DNA of 64,000 bases from Shinisaurus crocodilurus (lineage: Eukaryota > Chordata > Lepidosauria > Squamata > Shinisauridae). Position 1 is the first letter of the stretch. Each line of letters begins with the position of its first letter. Below the pieces are notes generated by a model that made no database searches, was not told where the DNA came from, and saw only the letters and a program-made list of their open reading frames with translations. The DNA is taken from contig CM037879.1 in the NCBI GenBank assembly GCA_021292165.1, forward strand, positions 158,007,278-158,071,277, written 5' to 3'. Below are positions 52,440 through 62,300 of this stretch, piece by piece. The translations under genes and the position numbers were made by a program.

Positions 52440-53360
52440 TAACTCAGACATACAAAGATTTGCCTGACTGTTGAGTTACCTCTGACTTACTCTCTTGCAG
52501 CTATAGCTCTAACTGCGGTCTACATTACTTAAATGCTTCTCGTAATGTTACAGTTATACTTGGAAGCAGCTTATCCCAAGCTTAGATGATTATTGTGTAA
52601 TCACTCCCTGCTTCTTCCTCTAGATGTCTGTTTCCTCTTGAACAATCTTTTGTGCCTAAGGTAATAGGAAACAGAGAAGGATATAATACCACTCCTTCCC
52701 AGGATGGGTTCCTGGGATTTTAGGCAGGGGATGAGCTTCAGAGGAATTGTCTTGTATTTCTGGATTCCTGAAATACGAGTCTAATTGAGTGCTGGAAGAA
52801 ATCCATTAAAGCTGTCTGTAAAAATAATTTCCCCCTGAATGATTATCCATATAGTATCATTGCTTACACAGTTGTAAAAAACATTTAGCACTTTATAATC
52901 CAATCTTTGCTCCTATGCAGGACTGGGAACACATTCTACGTACAAAATTCTGAAATGCCTAGAAGGGTAACAACTTTTACAAAGTGTTCCTCATGGAAAT
53001 CACTTGGAACGTTTCCAGGATGGCATTCCAAATGTTATAGTTTTAGCAGTCATGACCATCCACTGCATTGTATTTCCAGATTCTATATACAGACTATGTT
53101 GATTTTTTATATGGAGGAAGGCCTTTCACCTTAAACTGAGAACAACATTAATGAATTACTCCATTACCATGCTTTAAACATGTAGACTGGGAATATCAAT
53201 CAGGAGAGCAAGAGATCTTGAACATGGGTCTCTTTCTCTCTCTCTGTTCTGGTTGATATGATTGTTACACGAGTGGGAAGGAGGATGGAAACACCAGAAA
53301 TTGGGGTATTTCAAAGGCCACTAACAATCTGAATGAATTCACACCAGTGGGACCTGAAAA
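52440..53360. other. No recognised gene or repeat
   Basis: Short frames only. Unrecognised. Confidence 0.35.
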
Positions 53361-53365
53361 AGGGC

Positions 53366-53590
53366 TATACGATATTTTACGATATTACGATATTACGATA
53401 TTTTACGACATTACGATATTTTAATGATGTTTTAATGATGTTTTAATGATGTTGTTTATGATGTTTTTAATATGTTTTAAGATGTTTTAATAGTATGTAT
53501 TGTGTATTTTATATTTTTGTTGTTCCCCGCCTCGATCTAGACGGAGAGGCGGGTAAGAAATAAAATTTATTATTATTATTATTATATGTT
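53366..53590. repeat. (TTTACGATATTACGATA) minisatellite running into a LINE-like tail
   Basis: Repeated TTACGATAT units shift to TTTTAATGATG units (53,420-53,470), followed by TGTTCCCCGCCTCGATC, GACGGAGAGGCGGGTAAG and AAATAAA with a TTA run, a LINE or SINE 3' end. The array appears to have grown in a T-rich 3' UTR. Confidence 0.65.
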
Positions 53591-53749
53591 GATTAGCTTG
53601 GCAAATCTCTTGGCAAAGTTCAACTAAGGATGGTTGGATCTGTCTATTTCCAGTCTGCGTCAGCTTCACATGTGTTTATTCATAAGTTTGTTTCATCCTG
53701 TTTCTGTATCAATCTGTGGAGTGTTTTTTTCAAAGCTGCATCAAACTGT

Positions 53750-54235
53750 GCATTAAAAAAAAAGAGTCCCCCCTAACCACCATGAAATTGTTGGAGTATG
53801 TGATGAGAAGATATAAACTCTGCAGGGAGGGTTTTTTAAGTTGACTGCCCAGTAAAGGGTTAAGGTAGACTGTTATAGTCTAGTTAAAGAGCGAAGTCAG
53901 AAACTAAACTTCTCTGAGAAGTCAGGGAGCAAACCACTTAGTGGTATCAGGGGAGGGAATTCTGGACATTGCCTAGCAACAAGTTAGACATTTCATTCTC
54001 ACTCTCTCTGACAGTTAGGACATTCTACAGTTAACAGACTTAACTGATGCTTGCTAGAGTTTAGTGAAGGAGGCATGTTCTGTGGTTTTCCTTACCTCAC
54101 ATTATGAGGAACAATTAAGAAACTGCACTTACAAAATCTGTAACCATCAAGCTTATAGTACTTAAGAAATCTTATGTTACTGTTATTTATTTTAATAAAG
54201 CATCTGCTTTAGAAACAAGCCTCTGTGTGCATGTG
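53750..54235 (+). mobile_element. Possible LTR fragment
   Basis: The segment has LTR-like spacing: an A/T-poor body followed by TTTATTTTAATAAAGCATC (AATAAA) and a GTGTGCATGTG-type end 30 bases later. No clear TG...CA borders or duplication. Could equally be an old terminal exon or unrelated. Confidence 0.25.
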
Positions 54236-54239
54236 TTTG

Positions 54240-55005
54240 TTGGGTGAACTCTGCTGCTGCTGTTGTGCTCTGCCATCAGAAATATGGACTTTTATACACA
54301 TTTTGGTACTTTCTTGCACTGAAAATTGTATCAAAATATTCAGAGAACTGTGAAAACCAAAAAAGAGTGGCATTCCAGTCTGCATAATAGTCAGAGAAAT
54401 GAAAAATCAGGTCAGTTCACTTAAAACTGCAGTCTGAAAGAAAACCTTATGCATCCCTAATTCATGATTCAAGCGATCATACTGGGAACTGGCATGGTGG
54501 GTTTTTTTGGCCAGTATGCCACAAGGAGAATTGTGCCCAATGTTCACCCTCAAAGAATTTAAAGACAAAAAGTGTACTTTTAATGGGTGCAAGAAGAACC
54601 CTGGAAAAACACTTAATGTGCAGTGATTTCCCTGATTGGCTGCTGCTTTGGCACATTTTAAGAAACTTTAATAAAGCTTCTTCTCTTTCTCTTCACTATG
54701 AGATCTCAGACAATCTGGGATCACATAGGAAACATGATAGCATCACAGTGCCAATCAGATCTGGCTACTTGTTGACATAAGTGAAGACAAACAAAGCCAC
54801 ACAGCCCTCACTCTGTCAGCACTAGTCATGCCAGAATGCACATTAGAATGCACATTTGCATATATATCCAGGCCAATGCCCCTTGTTTTGCAGTGGTTCA
54901 TCGTTGCAGTACAGCAAATCAGGGAGTGTTGGCCCAAATGTACATCAGAATAAGCACCCGAGTGCAAATACTGTCTACTGGAATTGCAATTGAATAAATA
55001 TTGTG
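54240..55005. other. No recognised gene or repeat
   Basis: Short frames only. Unrecognised. Confidence 0.35.
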
Positions 55006-55009
55006 AAAG

Positions 55010-55257
55010 CGTAGCCAGTGTGGTGCAGTGGTTAGGGTGTTGGACTGGGACTCGGGAGATCCGGGTTCTAGTCCCCGCTCAGCCATGAAACTCACTGGGT
55101 GACTTTGGGCCAGTCACTGACTCTCAGCCTAACCTACCTCACAGGGTTGTTGTGAGGATAAAATGGAGAGGAGGAGGAGGAGGATTATGTAAGCCGCCTT
55201 GAGTTCCTTGCAGGAAAAAAGGCGGGGTATAAATGTAATAAATAAATAAATATATAA
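55010..55257 (+). mobile_element. Sauria-type SINE, full length
   Basis: Head AGCCAGTGTGGTGCAGTGG, B box GGTTCTAGTCC, CATGAAACTCACTGGGTGAC, TGTTGTGAGGATAAAATGG, GCCGCCTTGAGTTCCTTGC, GGCGGGGTATAAATG and an AAAT tail. AAAGC occurs before the head and after the tail, a plausible short target duplication. Confidence 0.92.
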
Positions 55258-55316
55258 AGCAGCCTTTCTCCCCTGCAAATGCAATGCCCCTTCAATCTCT
55301 CCACCACCATCATGCT

Positions 55317-55491
55317 GGCTCAGCTTGTCTGAGCGTGGAAAGCTAAGCAGGGTCAGGCCTGGTTATTACTTGGATGGGAGACCCCTCCTCTAGTTTCCTG
55401 CATTGAGCAGGGGGTTGGACTCGATAGCCTTGTAGTTGTAGTAGGCCCCTTCCAAGTCTATGATTCTATGATATTCTATGATATTCTACGA
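55317..55491 (+). mobile_element. 5S rRNA-derived SINE with CR1-like tail, best copy
   Basis: GTCTGAGCGTGGAAAGC, TAAGCAGGGTCAGGCCTGG and TTATTACTTGGATGGGAGAC match the central and 3' part of 5S rRNA, including the internal Pol III promoter (boxes A, IE and C), at nearly every base. It continues through CCTCCTCTAGTTTCCTGC and a CR1-like 3' end (GGTTGGACTCGATAGCC, CCTTCCAAGTCTATGATTC) with repeated ATTCTATGAT units, as at CR1 termini. The tail suggests CR1 reverse transcriptase mobilises it. The 5' third of 5S rRNA is missing or replaced. Confidence 0.9.
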
Positions 55492-55499
55492 TCCCTAGT

Positions 55500-56555
55500 C
55501 ACCGAAAATGGATACACTTTTGGAGGAGTGAAAAAATGTTCACAACACTTAGCCCTCAAGTTTGGCTCAGCTCTAACCCCAAGTCAAATCCAAACAGTGC
55601 CACTCTAGTGCACACTGGATATCCAGTTCCCTTGCACTTGGGGTGGTTTTGCCTCAAGTTTACTGAGACAAGGAACAGGAAATTGGAGCACAACACTAGC
55701 AGAGGTTGACAGCAGTAAAGGCCCAACTCTAAACCACAGATAGACCCACATGTTCAAGTGTGCCACAAATTCCCACTGCTTGTGCTACCCCACCACATGT
55801 TGATTACCCATGGTATAAGAACACTGGAGAAATGCAAATACAGTGTCTATTAAAACACGCTGGGAATTGCAGACGTGTTACTCCAAGGCTATTAGAAGAA
55901 AGATTAGGATAGTGTGAAGAACTGCCAACCGGTCCTTTCTTCAAGACAGATCAAAGGTGCAAAACTGCCAGCCAGATTCTCTCAGGGCCTTGCCCTTACA
56001 CTGGATAAATACACCTCTATACACCACAGAGGAACCACACACACTGTGTGGGGTAAAACCAGGAAAGTTTATTTAAGGTAAACAGATTACAATAAAAGGT
56101 GGGGGATGAGGGAAGGGAAAAAGGTGGGGAGACACTTTGGTATACACAAGTAGAGCTACAAAACAACAAAACTAGTCCCTTACTATATAAATACCCAGGC
56201 ACTTACTCCTTGCCTGGGGGTTGGTCTTCTTTAGGGCTTGCCTCAGCAAAAAGCCCTACTCCACGCTCCTTCGCATCTAGACAACAACAACACAAACCAG
56301 AAGCCACAGCTGACAGTATAGATTCCCCCCAACCCCTCCTTTCAGCAGCCCAGCTGTCTTTGGCCAATCAGGATGAACTTCATCTGGGCTAGGCAGGGGA
56401 GAGGTGGCTCCTGGATTATGACTAGAGTGCTTGGGCCGCATTTGCATGTGAATACTTGGGCACAGGGACATCAAAGGGAAGCTATGCACATTTGGCAAGA
56501 GACTCTGACGCCTAGTACATTTGCATCATGAGGCCCCCTAGCCTCTAGCTGGGAT
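55500..56555. other. No recognised gene or repeat
   Basis: Frames under 100 codons. Unrecognised. Confidence 0.35.
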
Positions 56556-56560
56556 TACCT

Positions 56561-56607
56561 GTGTGTGTGTGTGTGTGTGTGTGCGCGCGCACGCGCATGC
56601 GTGTGTG
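56561..56607. repeat. (TG)n-(CG)n alternating tract
   Basis: Eleven TG units followed by CGCGCGCACGCGCATGCG and GTGTGTGG: strong Z-DNA-forming potential. Confidence 0.9.
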
Positions 56608-56789
56608 GTGCAGGAAATTCTGACGCTTTTCTTCACAAAAATAACTTTTAGAAAAACTATTCATGTGCAGGTGCCTTTTCTGGTCCTGGTGCCCCTTGAT
56701 ATACTACATTTTCCCCCAGTAGCATGAAACCCAGTATCATTGTAGGCTACATTAAATAAATCATTGTTTTCTAGACTGGGGGAGTAGTA

Positions 56790-57660
56790 TTGTATTTTAT
56801 TCATTTATTTACTACATTATACCCAATACCTGAAGCTCTCTGAGCGGTTCACAACAATTAAAACCATAAAATACATAGGTAATGATAAAACATAATATAA
56901 AACTTTAAAAGTTTAAAACTACAGTATAAAACCAAAATGAAAAACCAGCAGCAGTGTAAAGATTTAAAATACAGTTAACAGATTTAAGAATAACAGAAAC
57001 TGAAAGACTCAAATGACTGGGAAAATAAGGTCTTCACCTGGTGCCAAAAAACCTACAATGTAGGCATCAGGGCCAGGCGAGCATCTGCGGGGGAGGTCAT
57101 TCCAGAACCAGGGTGCCACAATGGAAAAGGCCCTCTCCTTAGTAGCCACCCACCTCACTTCATTTGGCAGGGGCACCCAGAGGGGCCGCCAAAGACAATC
57201 TTAGGGTCTGGGCAGGTATATATGGGAAGAGGTAACCTGGCCCCAAGATGTTTAGAGCTTTGAAAGTTAATATCAGCAGTTTGAATTGCACTGAAATGGA
57301 CAGGAATGGACTGACGGCCAGAGCAGATGGGAAAGTATTGGCATAATATGATCACATTGGCCAGTTCCCATTAACAATCTTGCTGCCTCATTTTGGATGA
57401 GCCCCATGTACATATAATGCATTGTAGTAATCCAGATGAGAGGTTACCAGAGCATGGATAAATGTAGCTAGGCTATCTCTGTCCAAATCAGGATGTAGTT
57501 GGTATATCAGCCTAAGTTGATAAAAGGTGTTCCGTCCCACCTGTGCCTCTAGTGATAATGCTGGATCCAAGAGCACCCCTAAACTACAAACCTGATCATT
57601 TAGGGGGAATGCAACAGGTTGAACATCACTTAGCCGGGCAGTAGTTCTACTCCTGTCTTG
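56790..57660 (-). pseudogene. Old L2 LINE 3' part
   Basis: The minus-strand frame (57,735-57,388) contains VCSLGVLLDPALSLEAQVG, FYQLRLIYQLHPDLDRDSL and FIHALVTSHLDYYNALYVHG, the segment after the RT catalytic box, followed by a degraded region with LLILTF-like remnants and the L2 tail (ACCGCTCAGAGAGCTTCAGG). Several stops and gaps make it older than the copies at 11.5 and 45.9 kb. Confidence 0.8.
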
Positions 57661-57759
57661 TTTCAACCTCTTTGTCCTTGCAAAGCTCCCTCCCTCCCTG
57701 TATATAATGTGGGCTCCTCTGGTCGCCTGGCTCATCTCTCAAATTCAATTGGCCTAGGA

Positions 57760-57842
57760 CAGTGTTCTCCAGCCTTGGGTCCCCAGATGTTTTTGGCCTA
57801 CAACTCCCAGCATGCCCCACCCAGCGCGGTTGGAGATCACTG
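57760..57842. mobile_element. Short hAT-type MITE with 8-bp duplication
   Basis: CAGTGTTCTCCAGCCTTGGG and, inverted, CAGTGATCTCCAACCGCG. Flanks GCCTAGGA and GCCTAGGG match at 7 of 8. 83 bp: an internally shortened member of the 'TCTCCAACCT' family. Confidence 0.82.
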
Positions 57843-58089
57843 GCCTAGGGAGATGTGCATGTTTTGCCTACTCCACACTGTTGCAGGGGCTGGGGTTTGT
57901 GCACACTCCTTGCATATGTTGATTCAATTCGGTCACATAACATTTGGCCTGTAGGCAGGTAAGTGCGGGTTAGGGAACTGATAGGGTTCGGTGAACATCC
58001 CTGGCACCATTTGGGTGACAGGCAAATTCCAGAGGCCTCACATGGATGGGTCATTAGACTCGGTCTGCTGGGGATCAGGATCGCCTATT

Positions 58090-58345
58090 CCTCGCCAAGC
58101 TTGTTGTCTTGAGACTACAAGAGGAGGCGTCGCAACAAAGGTGTCCCAACACTGTAAAGTGTAAAATGGGGTGGTGGCGCGACAAGCAGTGCCACCTTCC
58201 AATTTGGGATGCTTCGCCCATTGTGCAGTGTTACCGGCCAGAGTGGCCGGATTAGGATAACCTGCACTCCATCCCTTTGCAGGTCATTGATTGTAAATAA
58301 AATGTGGCCCAGTTAAGCCCCAACAACTTGTCTCGACTCTTTATT
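58090..58345 (+). other. Possible retroelement 3' end
   Basis: A palindromic CCGGCCAGAGTGGCCGG and TGTAAATAAAATGTGGCCC (AATAAA) followed by AACTTGTCTCGACTC resemble an LTR R/U5 arrangement, but no borders or duplication are visible. Confidence 0.25.
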
Positions 58346-58597
58346 TCCTCCTATGTTTGCAACATGCTCTTATTGACTGAGTAATGCTCCGCTTACTCTT
58401 CAGACTTCACTGGGATTACTGTGTTCAGTTCTGGCTACCATAGTTGATGGTGGACATTAAGTTGACGTGGATGGGAAAGAGTTCAAAGTAGATATAGGAA
58501 GAGATAAAAGAACCTTGAAGGCGAATACTTTCAGAATAGGCTGAAGTAAATGGGTATATCTAACCAAGGGGAAAACAGTAGTAAAAGGTTGCCATCC

Positions 58598-58677
58598 TCT
58601 ATAAACCTACCTAGGAGGAAGTGTTACTGAACTCAGTGGGACTTACTTCTGAGTAAAGTTACCTAGTGTCTTTACAT
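58598..58677. repeat. Palindromic 'AAGTAAG' repeat
   Basis: CTAGGAGGAAGTGTTACTGA and CTCAGTGGGACTTACTTCTG: diverged member of the family at 3,137 and 43,090. Confidence 0.5.
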
Positions 58678-58689
58678 GTGGCTAGATAG

Positions 58690-61600
58690 GAGATCGCTTA
58701 AGAAACTTAACCAAGAGGGAATAGTGAAAACATCATAACTGGAGAGCGAAATGTACATTGGACCGTGTCATGCAACCTGTTTCAATTTGGATCTCACTAT
58801 GAAGTGATTCCAGAAATGTTTACATAGGGGGATATTTGAGTAGTTGAAATCTCTCTTTTTGTCACACAAACGCACACACAAGTCCTGGACAAATGTATTT
58901 GCCTTTTGTCATGTGGAAATTGTATGGTGGTACTCAGGAAAGTACCGGTATCTAATACCACAGTTACTGGCTTGCGCTGGTAACACACACATGAAAGAGC
59001 CTTTAACAAAACTCTGTTTCAAAACATTGTGCCATGTTGAAAGTTGAGGGAGGGAGAGCTGGGTTTCAGCTTTGCTATTGGCAGGGTTTCTGTCAGCCTA
59101 CGCAAATGACAAAAAAAAGTAAAGAAAACAAAGGTAAAGAAAGAGAAGGAAACACGTTTCCAAGTTACACTGGCTGGGTTTACACACTAGCTCTTGTAAC
59201 TTCACTGGGTCATGAGAAAAAAAAGAGAGAAGAAGCTCACTCACATTTAATTTGCCCATTCTGAAGTATTTTCTCCTAGTAATGCCAAATACCATAAAGC
59301 TCTCTGTCAGTGAATTGAAATTATTGTATGAGCTGCATATCGGGTACACTATTGTTAATGAAATACACACAAGATGATAAACAACTTCCTTTTCCTGCTG
59401 AAGCCCAGCTGCAAGCAGGCCCTGTATCCTTGATGCTGTAAATCAAGCCTTTGTACTCCAGGAGGATTCAATCAGCTGCAGGTGTGGGCTCTCCAAAGCC
59501 CGCCTGGGATTAGGTAGCAGCATTTGATATGAGATCCCCAACAGCACCAGCAATCTACACACCACATGCGGCCAGCCTTTGGAGAAAGCAGAGGAAAAAC
59601 GCTGATGAAATGTGGCACAGGACCATGGAATGCAGTTTCAAACTTCCACATCTGCAGGAAAGGGAGAAAAAGAAAGTTCCTAATTTTACAGCGGTGATGT
59701 CACGGGGAACACATGACAGCGAAAGTGAGGGGTTAAAGGTTAAAATTTAACCACTTAAGATGCTATTCACCAACACAAGCATCACGGGAAGCACCATATT
59801 GTCCTAAATGCACTACATTTTCGGGGGGGGGGCGTGACACATGGACGTTGTCACTGTTCACAAAAGGACACACACCACACAAATGAATTCAAATCTGATT
59901 GCATCTTCTGTACCTGTTTACACATTGTTTACTTACAAAGAGAGAATCCCCCCCCTCCCCCCTTCCCCCCCCCACACCCGTAGAAATAAAAAAGGAACAG
60001 TTCTACCCAGTGTTGTCATGTTACTCCCAAGTTTAATGAGCCATTCATAATCTGGGGGGGGGGGGTTCTTTTTGCTCTTTCTCAACCATGGTTGCGCACA
60101 TGAAGAAGCATTCTAAACAGGTCTGATTTTGTTGTTACTATAAAGAAAAAATATAGACAAAAATAGCAGATCCTTGATATAGAGATATAGATATGAATCT
60201 GTTTTCCATCAGGTTATCTTGATAGCTGAAGTTAAGCATTACTTTTGACCATATATGATTTAGCTATTATGTCATTAATTCATGTACGATTCATGTACAA
60301 TCCATCTGAATAATGATTGTGGTTTTCTGCTTTACAAATTCACCTACTTCACCAGAAACCAAGAGAGTCAAATTCCACACAGCATCTGGTTTCCATTTTA
60401 TGTAATTGCTATTTTCAGGAGTTATAATCATGTGTTATTGTAAGGACCATGGTGTCAATCACTCCACTAATGGGGAAAATTCAATGCCTAAATAATACCT
60501 AGGAGAACAAGAAACTGACTTAAACAGGTGCATTTAGACACTTCGTTTTAAGTGTAATGCTAGTCTACCAATTTAAATAAATCATTTTAAGAGGAACTTA
60601 TATTCTTTCCATACCATTTTAAAAGGTTTAATGAAAGGATACTGAATTATAGAACTGGGCCTCTACCTTGGATCAAATAGGATGAGAATGGCGGCTCACA
60701 GAGCAAAATGGGACCTCAAGGATCATCTAGTCAATCTTCCAGGAATAGGACCCATAAGACTGTGATGCAAAACTTTGCAAATGCCAGTGTGACATCATAA
60801 GAGTAACTGATGGTTGGTACTGGTGCTGCTTCTGATCAGTTTGTCTGGGTAGAGTCTTGCAGATGGTAGCCTGCTGATGTGCATGAGAAGTTTTGATAAA
60901 TGCATGGGACATAGGGCTTGAATGTAGGTGCGCTGGCTTCCTGGGCACTTATCTTGCTTCCACGGCAATTCAGAAACAATATGGGCACAATCTCTGCAAA
61001 TGTTAATTTGACAAAGGCTGGATCTACAGATGCAGGAGAATGTGGTGGTAGAGTCCCAAACTGACTGTACCATTTAAGACTGCAGGTGGAGGACCACATT
61101 TTTGAATGCTCTTCTACATGAAATAACTCCCTGCAGGTAAAAGGCAAGCAGCGCAGCAGTGAAAGGGAGTAGATGCTTTCTTCCCGGAAGTACTAATTTC
61201 GTATTGCAGAGAGGTTTGCAGTTTTTAAAAGTGAGGCATCACTGGGGGGAAAAACATATTCCCAACAGGCAAAGGGGGTACATACAGAATGTATGTGTAT
61301 GGTGGGGATAAACTCCGCTCTACATTCATGTACCGTACACTACAATAAGAATCTATTTAAAAGGACACAGGAGAACAAAAGGGAAACCTGCCCAATTCAT
61401 AGTAGCAGAATCAAATGGTAAAGCTTTTCCTGGACTATACCACCTCCCACTGGGGGTGGGAATTACCGTAATGTTTGAATATCTTGCCAGCAAAAACAAT
61501 GGCAAACACCCCCAAATGCATCCTGCATCAGCAAGTCAGGGAGAAGGGTTCACCCCAACATTCTTCCAGACACACTATTTAATTTCTATGTGCAGGGAAC

Positions 61601-62230
61601 TTTGATTTTCCAAAACACATTAACAACAACACCCCCATGTGCACACACCATCACCACAGGCCTGCAGTCTGATGTGCTATAGCCTAGCAAGAATGTGATT
61701 CTGCTGATTGTATAAACTGGCTTTCTGTTTTTAGAAGAAAAGAACAAAACATTGAATTTCTAACTATTTACTTGACCTAAGATATTACATTAGGCACGCA
61801 TTAGGAATCTTACATAGTTTCTGCAGTTGTAAAGAGAAACTTATTTCCAAACCAGCATTGACTTCATCTAGCCAGAGAAAGCAGCCCTCTGGCTCATCAT
61901 GAGGAACAGAAAACACGGACAGTCCTCAGGGCATGAAGTCAGCTTAGCAAGGAGCAGGTACACAAAGGAGCAGGAACAAGGAGAGACATTACTTAGGAGT
62001 GGTGGAATTGTACCTGCAAGAGCCAGCCTCTTTTGGAGTAACAATTATCAGGTAGCTGTGGCATGCATGATATCACATCCCATGTGGTTTTCAGACCAAT
62101 TAGGGGCTGATATGCAGGCATAGCTTGTACAAAACCCTCCTCGGGTCTCAACTCAACACTATCCATAAGTAACGGCAAGCAGTGACGGAGCTACAGATGG
62201 CAATACATGGTTCTCGCAATAGGGGGTTGT
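58690..62230. other. Longest stretch with no recognised gene or repeat
   Basis: Frames are all under about 105 codons and overlap on both strands without splice-site or domain support. G-runs occur at 59,823 and 60,054, and C-runs near 59,948. The low density of recognisable young repeats contrasts with the rest of the window. Confidence 0.4.
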
Positions 62231-62235
62231 CTTTC

Positions 62236-62300
62236 TTATTTATTTATTTATTATATTTATATCCCACCTTGTTTCTTATTTATTATATTTATATCCCACC
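62236..62300 (-). mobile_element. Duplicated LINE/SINE tail fragment
   Basis: TTATTTATATTTATATCCC-like segment occurs twice in tandem (TATATCCCACCTTGTTTC and TATATCCCACCTTGTTGG), an inverted 3' tail with an internal duplication, directly preceding the L2. Confidence 0.5.

Noticed and set aside
55317..55410. Possible genuine 5S rRNA gene
   Set aside because: The 5' third of 5S is absent, there is no T-run terminator after the head, and the sequence runs on into a CR1-like tail shared with other copies: it is a SINE.
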